A stretch of 9,671 bases of DNA from JAFAVZ01 sp036009105 (lineage in GTDB: Bacteria > Acidobacteriota > Thermoanaerobaculia > Gp7-AA8): contig DASYMJ010000155.1 in the NCBI GenBank assembly GCA_036009105.1, forward strand, positions 1 to 9,671. Reading direction: 5' to 3'. The notes beneath the pieces are model-generated. The model worked only from the letters and a program-made list of their open reading frames with translations. It was not told the DNA's origin and searched no databases. Shown here piece after piece: positions 1-6,100 of this stretch. Each line of letters opens with the position of its first letter. Positions within the stretch are counted from its first letter, which is position 1. The position numbers and the translations under genes were made by a program.

Positions 1-37
1 GGGGGGGGGGGGGGGGGGGGGGGGTTTGGGGGGGGGG
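1..37. repeat. G homopolymer / low-complexity tract at the window edge
   Basis: The window opens with 24 consecutive G, then TTT, then 10 G, followed by a short run of GGC repeats. It lies in frame inside infB, where on the minus strand it would encode about seven Pro, one Asn and three Pro. Such tracts are possible in the proline/alanine-rich IF-2 linker. A G run of this length at the very end of a sequence is also typical of a sequencing or assembly artefact. Which of the two applies cannot be decided from this sequence alone. Confidence 0.8.
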
Positions 38-524
38 CGGCGGCGGCAGCCGGCTGCTCCTCGACCTCAGTGGATGCGCCGGCGGCCGGAGCGGCAGGCG
101 CTTCGGCGGCGACGCGCGGCTGCTTCTCCGGAGCCGGAGCAGCCGGCGCTTCCTTGGCTGCCCGCTCCTCGGCCTCGGCGGCCTCCACGAACTCCTGGAT
201 GACCACGGTGGGCGGCGGCGCGACGGGCGCCTCTTCCACCGGCACCTCGCGCTTCGGCCGGGCCGTCGGCTTGATGATCGGCCGGGGCGGACGGACCGCT
301 TCCTTCTTCTTCTCGGGCTGCGGCTTGTCTTCCCGCATGATCACGCTGCGGGTCCGCGTGAGGAGCTTCTTGCCGGTGATCAGAGCCTGAATCACTTCCG
401 GCTCGAGCACCTGGCCCGCGTCCGCCACGTCTGCCCCGAGCGACTGGAGCTGGAAGATGACGTCCTTCTCGGATTTCCCCATCCTCTTCGCAATGTCGCT
501 CACTCGAATTTTTGCTGCCGCCAT
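1..524 (-). CDS. infB: Translation initiation factor IF-2, N-terminal part (partial, runs off left edge)
   Basis: IF-2 is the GTPase that brings initiator fMet-tRNA to the 30S subunit and promotes subunit joining. Only the first 174 codons are here; the GTPase and tRNA-binding domains lie beyond the left edge. The start reads MAAAKIRVSDIAKRMGKSEK, which matches the IF2_N fold (residues about 4-55) known from this family. It is followed by a Lys/Pro/Ala/Glu-rich linker (about 70-174), as is usual between IF2_N and the G domain. The start is ATG at 524, with GAGGAG five bases upstream. I translated the whole stretch and found no stop, so the frame is open to the edge. The gene is third in the rimP-nusA-infB operon, 26 bases after nusA. 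The terminal poly-Pro part depends on whether the edge G run is real. Confidence 0.9.
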   Translation of the reverse strand, partial: MAAAKIRVSDIAKRMGKSEKDVIFQLQSLGADVADAGQVLEPEVIQALITGKKLLTRTRSVIMREDKPQPEKKKEAVRPPRPIIKPTARPKREVPVEEAPVAPPPTVVIQEFVEAAEAEERAAKEAPAAPAPEKQPRVAAEAPAAPAAGASTEVEEQPAAAAAPPPNPPPPPPP

Positions 525-550
525 TCAGTCTCCTCGGAGTCCCAATCGTA

Positions 551-2128
551 CTACTCGACCGATGCTTCTTCCTGCTTCTCGTCGCTGCTCTCGGCATCCG
601 CCTCGGCCTCGGCGACGCCGTCCTCCTCCGTCTCCTCCTCATCGGATTCCACGGAGTCTTCCTCTTCTTCTTCGCCCTCTTCGTCCTCGTCGAACGAGGC
701 CGGCTCGTCTTCCTCGACCTGCTCGCTCTTGCGGGCCATGTCCAGGATCTGCTGGGCCGTCTCCTCGTCGATCCCGGGGATCGCGGTGAGGTCGTCGATG
801 GAGGCGTTGAGGATCGAGTCGAGGTCGTCGTAGCCGGCTTCCTCGAGCTGGTCCGCCCACTCGGCGGGGAGCCCCTCCACCTCGTGCACGTTCGTCGCGG
901 CGCGGGCCTCGGCCATCGCTTCCTGCAGCATCGCCGAGAGCGCGTCCGCGACCTCGCCCTTCACTTCTTCCTCGGACTTGATGTCGATCTTCGCGCCGAT
1001 CAATTCCGCCGCGAGGCGGACGTTCAGGCCGCGCTTGCCGATGGCCAGCGAGAGCTGGTCGTTGTCGACGATGACGTCGAGGTGCGGCCGGTGGGCCATC
1101 TCGTCGCTGGTCACCGAGACGCGGGTGATCTTCGCCGGGGCGAGGGAGTTCTGGGCGAAGACGACGATGTCTTCGTTCCAGGGGATGATGTCGATCTTCT
1201 CGCCGCGCAGCTCGCGGATGATGGACTGCACGCGGCTGCCCTTCATGCCGACGCAGGCGCCGACCGGATCGACGTCCCGCTCGCGGGACATGACGGCGAT
1301 CTTGGCCCGCTCGCCCGGCTCCCGCACCGCGCCCTTGATGACGACCGTGCCGTCGTAGATCTCCGGCACTTCCATCTCGAAGAGCTTGATGAGCAGACGC
1401 GGGTCGGTGCGGGAGAGCACCACCTGCGGCCCCTTCGGCTGGGTGTGCACGTCCACGATGACCGCCTTGATGCGGTCGCCCTGCGAGTAGCGCTCGGCGC
1501 GCGACTGCTGGGAACGGGGGATGATGCCTTCCGTCTTGCCGTTGAGGTCGATGATCATGTCGCCGCGCTCGAAGCGCTTGACGTAACCGTTCTCCAGCTC
1601 GCCGTGCTTGTCCTTGAACTCGTTGTAGACCTTCTCCCGCTCGGCCTCGCGCACCATCTGGTAGAGGACCTGCTTGGCCGACTGGGCGGCGATGCGTCCC
1701 AGCTCGTCGGGCGGTTTGGTGAGCGGGATCTTGACTTCATCGCCCTGCTCGACCTCGGAGTCGATCTTCTGGGCCTCGTAGGTCCGGATCTGGGTGTTCG
1801 GATCCTTCACCACGTCGACCACTTCCTTGGTGATGTAGGTGAGGCGGATGGTGCCGCCGGTCTCGGCCGTCGGGTCCGCCTTGCGGGCGTGCTCGAGGGT
1901 CCACTGCGCCTGCGGGTCTTCGATCTGGTTCTCGTCCTCGACGACTTCCTTCACCACCCAGACGATGATCGTGCCGTTCGTACGGTCGATCTCCGCTTCC
2001 AGGGGCTCACGCGTCTTGTAGTACTTGCGCGCGGCGGTCGAGAGCGCGTCTTCCAGCGCCTTGTAGACGCGGTCGACGTCGATCGATTTCTCGTACGCCA
2101 GCGCCTTGATGTCCTTGTCGTTAAACAT
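551..2128 (-). CDS. nusA: Transcription termination/antitermination factor NusA
   Basis: NusA binds RNA polymerase and nascent RNA and modulates pausing, intrinsic termination and antitermination. The 525 residues read in order: N-terminal polymerase-binding domain (1 to about 150), S1 domain (about 178-240), tandem KH domains (about 250-390, including DPVGACVGMKGSRVQ at 287-301 and LAIGKRGLNVRLA at 361-373), a helix-hairpin-helix segment (about 418-468) and a highly acidic tail (471-525, 32 of 55 residues Asp/Glu). Two things are unusual. The N-terminal domain is about 35-40 residues longer than in E. coli NusA because it contains what looks like a tandem duplication (residues 52-91 and 92-130). 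The two acidic AR repeats of E. coli are replaced by one HhH unit plus the tail. The start is ATG at 2128, four bases after the rimP stop, with GGAG upstream. The order rimP-nusA-infB is conserved across bacteria, so identity is near certain. Confidence 0.97.
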   Translation of the reverse strand: MFNDKDIKALAYEKSIDVDRVYKALEDALSTAARKYYKTREPLEAEIDRTNGTIIVWVVKEVVEDENQIEDPQAQWTLEHARKADPTAETGGTIRLTYITKEVVDVVKDPNTQIRTYEAQKIDSEVEQGDEVKIPLTKPPDELGRIAAQSAKQVLYQMVREAEREKVYNEFKDKHGELENGYVKRFERGDMIIDLNGKTEGIIPRSQQSRAERYSQGDRIKAVIVDVHTQPKGPQVVLSRTDPRLLIKLFEMEVPEIYDGTVVIKGAVREPGERAKIAVMSRERDVDPVGACVGMKGSRVQSIIRELRGEKIDIIPWNEDIVVFAQNSLAPAKITRVSVTSDEMAHRPHLDVIVDNDQLSLAIGKRGLNVRLAAELIGAKIDIKSEEEVKGEVADALSAMLQEAMAEARAATNVHEVEGLPAEWADQLEEAGYDDLDSILNASIDDLTAIPGIDEETAQQILDMARKSEQVEEDEPASFDEDEEGEEEEEDSVESDEEETEEDGVAEAEADAESSDEKQEEASVE

Positions 2129-2132
2129 CCGT

Positions 2133-2600
2133 TCAGATCTCCACTTCCAAACGAGCTTCCTTGATCTCTTCGAGCGGGATCTCGTAGTCTGCGTCCTTCT
2201 TCATGACCGGGTCGGTCACGACGATGCGCTTCCCGTCGAAATCCTTGAGGGTGCCGACCACGACGTGCAGGCCGCGGATGGCCCGGGAGGTCTTGACCCT
2301 CACCTTGCGGCCGCGGAACTTCTCGTAGTCGGATTGGCGGTAGAACTTGCGGTCCAGGCCGGGCGACGAGACCTGCAGCTCGAACTCGCCCGGGATGGGA
2401 TCCTCGACGTCCAGCCAGGTGCTCAGCTGCTGCGAGATCAGCTGGCAGTCGTCGATGTTGACGCCCCCCTCCTTGTCGATGTCGACCCGGAGGAGGAAGC
2501 CTCTGCCCTGACGCTTATACTCGATGTGGACGAGCTCCAGCCCTTCAGATCTGACGATCTTGTCGATCTGCTGCTCGATTGCATCGGATAAGGTGTTCAT
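2133..2600 (-). CDS. rimP: Ribosome maturation factor RimP
   Basis: RimP binds the 30S precursor and is needed for efficient small-subunit maturation. The 155 residues match the family's usual length, with an N-terminal alpha/beta domain (about 1-82) and an Sm-like C-terminal domain (about 86-155). The family hallmark VSSPGLDRKF is at residues 77-86. The start is ATG at 2600; the upstream purines (GAAGA) are a weak ribosome-binding site. It is the first gene of the operon and its stop lies four bases from the nusA start, which suggests translational coupling. Its ATG begins 15 bases after the T-run of an intrinsic terminator, so expression of all three genes should depend on read-through of that terminator or on a transcript starting after it. 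Confidence 0.96.
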   Translation of the reverse strand: MNTLSDAIEQQIDKIVRSEGLELVHIEYKRQGRGFLLRVDIDKEGGVNIDDCQLISQQLSTWLDVEDPIPGEFELQVSSPGLDRKFYRQSDYEKFRGRKVRVKTSRAIRGLHVVVGTLKDFDGKRIVVTDPVMKKDADYEIPLEEIKEARLEVEI

Positions 2601-2615
2601 ATTCTTCGTATCAAC

Positions 2616-2642
2616 AAAAAAAGCGGCCTAAACGGCCGCTTT
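2616..2642 (-). terminator. Intrinsic terminator in the rimP leader
   Basis: On the minus strand the arm AAAGCGGCC (2642-2634), the loop GTTTA and the arm GGCCGCTTT (2628-2620) form a perfect 9-bp hairpin, and a run of seven T (2622-2616) overlaps and follows its 3' arm. It ends only 15 bases before the rimP ATG and lies downstream of a good promoter. It therefore sits inside the operon leader rather than at the end of a neighbouring gene; the nearest upstream minus-strand gene ends about 500 bases away. It is best read as an attenuator terminator. Confidence 0.8.
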
Positions 2643-2648
2643 CGACAT
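2628..2648 (-). CDS. Candidate six-codon leader peptide (uORF) in the rimP leader
   Basis: ATG TCG AAA GCG GCC GTT TAG encodes MSKAAV. A purine-rich GAAGGA lies just upstream, though its spacing to ATG (3 bases) is shorter than ideal. The frame covers the entire 5' arm of the terminator and its stop codon overlaps the loop and the start of the 3' arm. A ribosome on this frame would therefore block terminator formation. Translation is not shown by the sequence; the support is the position and the purine tract. Confidence 0.4.
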   Translation of the reverse strand: MSKAAV

Positions 2649-2665
2649 AAGTCCTTCTCGAAAGC
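2638..2665 (-). promoter_or_regulatory. Candidate antiterminator hairpin in the rimP leader
   Basis: GCTTTCGA (2665-2658) pairs perfectly with TCGAAAGC (2645-2638). The 12-base loop GAAGGACTTATG holds the purine-rich site and the ATG of the leader reading frame. Its 3' arm shares five bases (2642-2638) with the 5' arm of the terminator, so the two hairpins cannot both form completely. The terminator stem is longer and richer in GC, so the antiterminator would need kinetic advantage or help from a ribosome or protein. Confidence 0.5.
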
Positions 2666-2671
2666 CGTCGA

Positions 2672-2700
2672 ATTGTACCACCTTGCTGCGGAGCGAACAA
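2672..2700 (-). promoter_or_regulatory. Sigma-70-type promoter of the rimP-nusA-infB operon
   Basis: On the minus strand TTGTTC (2700-2695) is separated by 17 bases from TACAAT (2677-2672), and TGG directly precedes the -10 box, giving an extended -10 motif. The -35 box matches the consensus at only three positions; the -10 box matches five of six. The expected start point near 2665-2668 would put the candidate antiterminator arm at the very 5' end of the RNA and give a leader of about 65 bases. Confidence 0.6.
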
Positions 2701-2769
2701 CCTGCTGAGCGCGCAGGAGATTCCCGTGTTTTGGGGGGCTTCGCGACGCCTATGATACCCCTTATTTTG

Positions 2770-2779
2770 GGAACGTTCC
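2770..2779. promoter_or_regulatory. Operator-like palindrome upstream of the acetyltransferase remnant
   Basis: GGAACGTTCC is a perfect 10-base palindrome placed between a plus-strand TATGAT (2751-2756) and the pseudogene ATG at 2784. Symmetric sites centred on ACGT or CG are typical of LacI-type repressors, but no regulator is encoded nearby. The site could be a relic or chance. Confidence 0.2.
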
Positions 2780-2783
2780 GGCC

Positions 2784-3104
2784 ATGCCCACCGAACGCGA
2801 AAAGATGCTCCAGGGCGCGCTCTACGACGCCACCGATCCGGAGCTCGTCGCCCTCCGCCTCCGCCCGCGCCAACTGTGGCAGCCGCTGAACCTCCTCCTC
2901 CTTCCGAGGGCCGTGCTCCCCTGCTCCGCATCCTGCCCGGCACGTTTGGGGAGGGGTCGACACCACCGAGCCGCCTTTTTTGTGCGACTACGGCGCGCAA
3001 CGAGCCGGCCCACCCCATCCGCATTGGCGCTCGGGTCTGGATCGGCGGCGCCACGGTCATCTGCCCGGGCGTGACGATCGGCGATGACACCACGACCGGC
3101 GGTC
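2784..3104 (+). pseudogene. Decayed maltose/galactoside O-acetyltransferase-like gene
   Basis: An intact member would be a hexapeptide-repeat enzyme of about 185-200 residues that acetylates sugars from acetyl-CoA. The start MPTEREKMLQGALYDATDPE (ATG 2784) matches the N-terminal Mac domain of that family. Similarity then moves to another frame (about 2900-2956, LLRILPGTFGEG) and to a third (2956-2997, ending EPPFLCDYG). It resumes in the second frame at 3011 with HPIRIGARVWIGG followed by PGVTIGDDTTTGG. The jump from CDYG to the PIRIG block skips roughly 60 family residues, so an internal deletion accompanies at least two frameshifts. The C-terminal part expected after GDDTTTGG is missing. 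Frameshifts alone could be sequencing errors; the deletion and lost end point to real decay. The substrate cannot be named. Confidence 0.75.
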
Positions 3105-3145
3105 ACCCCCACCCTCCGCCCCACCCGGCACGGATTCCCCCTAAG

Positions 3146-3886
3146 TCACGGCTCGAACCGCCCCGGCGGGATCCCTTCCCCATCCATGATGCTCAGCTGC
3201 GAGAACAGCTGGATCAGGCGGCGGCCGCTGGGGTCGCTCTTGAGGTAGGCCTCGCACAGGAGGGAGCACTGCTCGGGGTCTTCCAGGGCGGAGATGGTGA
3301 AGCCGTCCGTCGGCTGGCCGGGGTCGTGGGTGCGCTTCTGTTTCCACTGGCTGTGCACCAGCGAATAGCAGATGTAGCCGCTGTCGACAACGAGGCGGGC
3401 GGTGGGGAGCGCCGACGCGCCGACCGTCTCCCGGATCTCCTTCGAGTTCGCGGTGAGCTGGCCGTCGCGGCGGAAGATGGGCATCCGCTCCAGCTGGTGG
3501 GCCGGGACCACGCCGCGGGCGTTGAGCTTCTGCTCCTCCAGGGCGCGGGTGATGAAGCAGCCGATCATGGCCTTCAGGCGGCTGCTCGTATCGGGCACCA
3601 GGTTCTCGAACTCCAGGCCGGAGTGATAGACGGTCAGGCCGTCCGAGCCGACCGAGAAGCGCTCCAGGCGGGAGCGGACCACGCGGCAGTCGGCGATGAT
3701 CTCGGCATCGTTCCAGCGGAAGGCGAGGTGCGCGCGGTTGCCGGCGGTGAGCGGGGTGTGATGCTCCACCCGTGCACCCAGGACGCTGATGTCGACCAGG
3801 ACCACCTGGGAGGCGCCGAGCCGGGCCACGACCGGCTGGGCCAGGTGGACGCGCTGGACGCGCCGGGTGCGGGGAAACTGCATCAT
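3146..3886 (-). CDS. PilZ-domain protein with uncharacterised C-terminal region
   Basis: PilZ domains bind the second messenger cyclic di-GMP. Both ligand motifs are visible: RxxxR as RRVQR (residues 8-12 from the ATG used here) and DxSxxG as DISVLG (32-37), within a PilZ-like beta-rich stretch of about 8-110. The remaining residues, to 246, match no family I recognise; they include a Cys-containing helix-like stretch (EQCSLLCEAYLKSD) and no membrane segment, so a cytosolic receptor is likely. I chose ATG at 3886 because it gives MMQFPRTRRVQR, a typical PilZ beginning. A TTG at 3916 would add ten residues, and neither has a clear Shine-Dalgarno site. The gene follows the terminator of the upstream secreted-protein gene, so how it is transcribed is unclear; TACGAT at 3904-3899 is a weak possible -10. 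The output process (motility, surface, stress) is not shown. Confidence 0.85.
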   Translation of the reverse strand: MMQFPRTRRVQRVHLAQPVVARLGASQVVLVDISVLGARVEHHTPLTAGNRAHLAFRWNDAEIIADCRVVRSRLERFSVGSDGLTVYHSGLEFENLVPDTSSRLKAMIGCFITRALEEQKLNARGVVPAHQLERMPIFRRDGQLTANSKEIRETVGASALPTARLVVDSGYICYSLVHSQWKQKRTHDPGQPTDGFTISALEDPEQCSLLCEAYLKSDPSGRRLIQLFSQLSIMDGEGIPPGRFEP

Positions 3887-3937
3887 CGCGCGGTCATGAT
3901 CGTACGGCAGCGGCAAAGCGGCGTGTTGCAGTCCGGG

Positions 3938-3979
3938 AAAAAAACGGGAAGGCCGCGCATCGCTGCGCGGCCTTCCGTA
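3938..3979 (-). terminator. Intrinsic terminator after the secreted-protein gene
   Basis: GGAAGGCCGCGCA (3947-3959) and TGCGCGGCCTTCC (3964-3976) form a perfect 13-bp stem with a 4-base loop. On the minus strand it is followed by CG and then seven T (3944-3938). It starts about 20 bases after the stop of the gene ending at 4000 and lies some 50 bases before the PilZ ATG. The other strand has no T-run, so termination is expected for minus-strand transcripts only. Confidence 0.85.
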
Positions 3980-3999
3980 AGTAACTCACGAAACGGGTC

Positions 4000-5028
4000 T
4001 CAGAAGATGTGCTTGGCCGCGCGGCGGATCGACTGCACGTTCTTGCACGAGGCGTTGGAGGGGTTGTAGATGCAGGCGATCTGGTTGTCGCTGAGCGGCT
4101 TGAAGTACTGCGCCTCCAGCGTCGTGGCGTCGCCCGAGGCGTTGTCCAGGACCGAGCCGTAGGCGAAGAACGCCGGGCAGCCGTTCGGCTTGCAGGTATC
4201 CGGCTGGTCGCCCGTCGGCTGCGAGTTGCGCTGCTCGACCGTGGCGTACATGTTCGTGCCGTTCACGCCGGGGAACATCGCCGTGAGGTTGGCCTGGGCA
4301 TGGCCGAGCGGGCTCAGCGTCTGGGTGAACTCATTGCCGATCTGCGCGCCGGTCGCGCCGTTGAAGAGCTTGACCACGATCGTGGTGGTGGAGAACTGCG
4401 AGGCGTTGGCGAAACCGATGTTCGCGCGGGAGGTGCCGGCCTGACCGGCATTGCCGTTCTGGCGGATGCCGGTGATGAAGATCTTGTCCAGGCCGTTCGC
4501 GGCCTGATCCTGGGAGACGAAGCTGTACCAGGGGAAGCCGGAGAAGAGCTGGCCGGTGGTCGGCGGGTTCTGGGCGAGAGTGGTGCCCGGGGGGATGGAG
4601 TAGATCCGGCTCTCCACGCTGATGTTGCGGAAGTTCGGGCTGAAGCCGTAGATGTCCTGGGTGGCCGGGCCGCAGTCCGTGTTCTCTTTGCAGCCGCTGA
4701 AGATCAGCTGGCCGAAGCCGCTCGGGATGTTGAGCTGGTTGCCGACGAAGTCGACGAACTCGCGGCGCTCGCGCGGGGCAAGGGTGAAGGAATTGTTGAA
4801 CGTCGACTGACCGCCCGTGGCGCCCTGCACGAAGTTCACCGACACGGTCACGCGGTCGTCCGTCAGGTTCGAGATGTAGACGTCGGAGATGAAGGTGCCA
4901 CTCGCGCCTCCAAGGTGGCCCGCTGCCGGCACGTACACCTGGTCGGCACCGCGGAAGTTGCTTGCCATCGCAGCGGCTGCACTCATCGCTACGACGACGG
5001 CCACTCCGAGCTTTTTGAAATTGAACAT
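4000..5028 (-). CDS. Secreted protein of unknown function with two repeat-like beta domains
   Basis: I do not recognise a named family. The 342-residue product starts with a clear signal peptide (FKK, then a hydrophobic stretch to about residue 22, with a likely cut after AMA), so it should be exported. The mature part is rich in Gly, Asn, Ser, Thr and aromatic residues and looks like beta-sandwich folds. Two segments resemble each other: about 47-112, with GATGGQ at 69-74 and LAP at 83-85, and about 201-266, with GATGAQ at 224-229 and LSP at 238-240. Six Cys (113, 119, 279, 284, 319, 328) could form three disulfides. No anchor, sorting signal or enzyme motif is seen. The start is ATG at 5028 with GGGGAG upstream; an in-frame ATG at 5130 would place residues ahead of the signal peptide and was not used. 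A strong terminator follows, so it is probably a single-gene unit. A surface or matrix role is a guess. Confidence 0.8.
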   Translation of the reverse strand: MFNFKKLGVAVVVAMSAAAAMASNFRGADQVYVPAAGHLGGASGTFISDVYISNLTDDRVTVSVNFVQGATGGQSTFNNSFTLAPRERREFVDFVGNQLNIPSGFGQLIFSGCKENTDCGPATQDIYGFSPNFRNISVESRIYSIPPGTTLAQNPPTTGQLFSGFPWYSFVSQDQAANGLDKIFITGIRQNGNAGQAGTSRANIGFANASQFSTTTIVVKLFNGATGAQIGNEFTQTLSPLGHAQANLTAMFPGVNGTNMYATVEQRNSQPTGDQPDTCKPNGCPAFFAYGSVLDNASGDATTLEAQYFKPLSDNQIACIYNPSNASCKNVQSIRRAAKHIF

Positions 5029-5090
5029 AGTCTCCCCTTTACACCGATTGATTTGTGTAGTCAGACTGCGTGAAGGCACAATCGCTTCGC

Positions 5091-5121
5091 ATTCTAAACG
5101 AAGTGCCGGAGCCGATCCCAA
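5091..5121 (-). promoter_or_regulatory. Possible promoter of the secreted-protein gene
   Basis: On the minus strand TTGGGA (5121-5116) and TAGAAT (5096-5091) are 19 bases apart. The -10 box is good (5/6), the -35 box is fair (4/6) and the spacer is longer than usual. It would give a leader of about 55 bases. Only 100 bases separate the divergent starts at 5028 and 5129, so the rluD promoter must overlap this region; I could not place it with confidence. Confidence 0.3.
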
Positions 5122-5128
5122 AACTTTC

Positions 5129-6100
5129 ATGACATCCGATTCGAGCCAAAACGCGGCTTCGTCCCCGCTCGTCGAGACGGTCCGCCCCGATCTCGACGGG
5201 CTGCGGCTGGACCGCGCCCTGAGCGAGCTTTTCCCCGATTTCAGCCGGAGTTTTCTCGCCAGACTGATCGATCAAGGGCATGTTCGCCTTGATACGGAGG
5301 TGGCGACAAAAACGTCGCATCGGGTCGCCGCCGGACAACAGGTCACGCTCGACCTTCCTCCGCCCACTCCCACCGCCATCAGTTCCCAGGAAATCCCCCT
5401 CACCATCCTTCATGAGGACGCCGATCTCGTCGTCATCGACAAGCCCGCCGGCCTCGTCGTCCATCCTGCCGCAGGTCATGCCGATGGCACGCTGGTCAAC
5501 GCCCTGCTGTTTCACATCCGTGACCTCAGCGGCCTGGGGGGCGAGCTCCGCCCCGGCATCGTCCACCGCCTCGACAAGGACACCAGCGGCGTGATGCTCA
5601 TCGCCAAGGGCGACGACGCCCACCGCCGCCTCACCGCCGCCTGGAACACCGATGCCGTCCGCAAGGAGTACCTCGCCCTCGTGTACGGCACGCCCACCAA
5701 CGCCAAAGGCACGATCGATGCCCCAATCGGCCGCGACCCTCGCGAGCGCAAGCGGATGGCGGTCGTGGCCGGCGGCCGCCGCGCCGTCACCGACTACGAG
5801 GTGATCGAGCACCTGCGCTTCGCGTCACTGCTCCGCCTCCGCCTCCGCACCGGCCGCACGCATCAGATCCGCGTGCACATGAAGCACCTCGGCCACCCCA
5901 TCGTGGGCGACCCGGTCTACTCCGGTCCCCAGTGGCACGGCGTCCCCGACAAGAAGGTGCAGAAGGCACTCGCATCCCTGGGGCGCCAGGCGCTGCACGC
6001 CTCGCGCATCACCTTCCCCCATCCGCGGACGGGGGAGGTGATGACGTTCGAGGCGGCGGTGCCGGAGGAGCTCGCGCGCGTCATACGCGCGCTCGCCTAG
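5129..6100 (+). CDS. rluD: RluD-family 23S rRNA pseudouridine synthase
   Basis: The family isomerises specific uridines to pseudouridine; RluD of E. coli acts on helix 69 of 23S rRNA. The 323 residues show an N-terminal S4 RNA-binding domain (about 24-78) and the catalytic domain (about 90-310). The catalytic Asp is D149 in RPGIVHRLDKDTSG (141-154). The conserved RTGRTHQIR lies at 240-248 and HPIVGDPVY at 256-264. The length fits RluD, and the S4 plus HRLD arrangement separates it from the RsuA group; RluC has the same layout, so the exact target uridines are less sure than the family. The start ATG at 5129 was chosen because the S4 domain begins soon after it. The only purine tract, GGAG, is 17 bases away, so initiation is weak or uses another signal. 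The gene stands alone, divergent from the secreted-protein gene. Confidence 0.9.
   Translation: MTSDSSQNAASSPLVETVRPDLDGLRLDRALSELFPDFSRSFLARLIDQGHVRLDTEVATKTSHRVAAGQQVTLDLPPPTPTAISSQEIPLTILHEDADLVVIDKPAGLVVHPAAGHADGTLVNALLFHIRDLSGLGGELRPGIVHRLDKDTSGVMLIAKGDDAHRRLTAAWNTDAVRKEYLALVYGTPTNAKGTIDAPIGRDPRERKRMAVVAGGRRAVTDYEVIEHLRFASLLRLRLRTGRTHQIRVHMKHLGHPIVGDPVYSGPQWHGVPDKKVQKALASLGRQALHASRITFPHPRTGEVMTFEAAVPEELARVIRALA

Noticed and set aside
67..642. 191-codon minus-strand frame across the infB/nusA boundary
   Set aside because: An Arg-rich out-of-frame reading of infB; the IF2_N domain in the other frame is the real product.
512..2164. 550-codon open frame on the plus strand opposite nusA
   Set aside because: It lies antisense to a clearly identified gene, has Asp/Leu/Val/Arg-rich composition typical of the opposite strand of GC-rich coding sequence, and shows no domain.
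2643..3145. tRNA gene upstream of rimP, as in the E. coli metY-nusA operon
   Set aside because: I found no TTCRA-type T-loop with matching acceptor stem; the region holds the leader and the pseudogene.
2876..4069. 397-codon plus-strand frame
   Set aside because: Its first part is one frame of the acetyltransferase remnant and the rest is antisense to the PilZ gene; it is not one protein.
4009..5073. 354-codon plus-strand frame opposite the secreted-protein gene
   Set aside because: Antisense shadow; the minus-strand frame has a signal peptide, ribosome-binding site and terminator.
5029..5130. N-terminal extension of the secreted protein to an ATG at 5130
   Set aside because: It would place 34 residues before a normal signal peptide, and the internal ATG at 5028 has a strong GGGGAG site.
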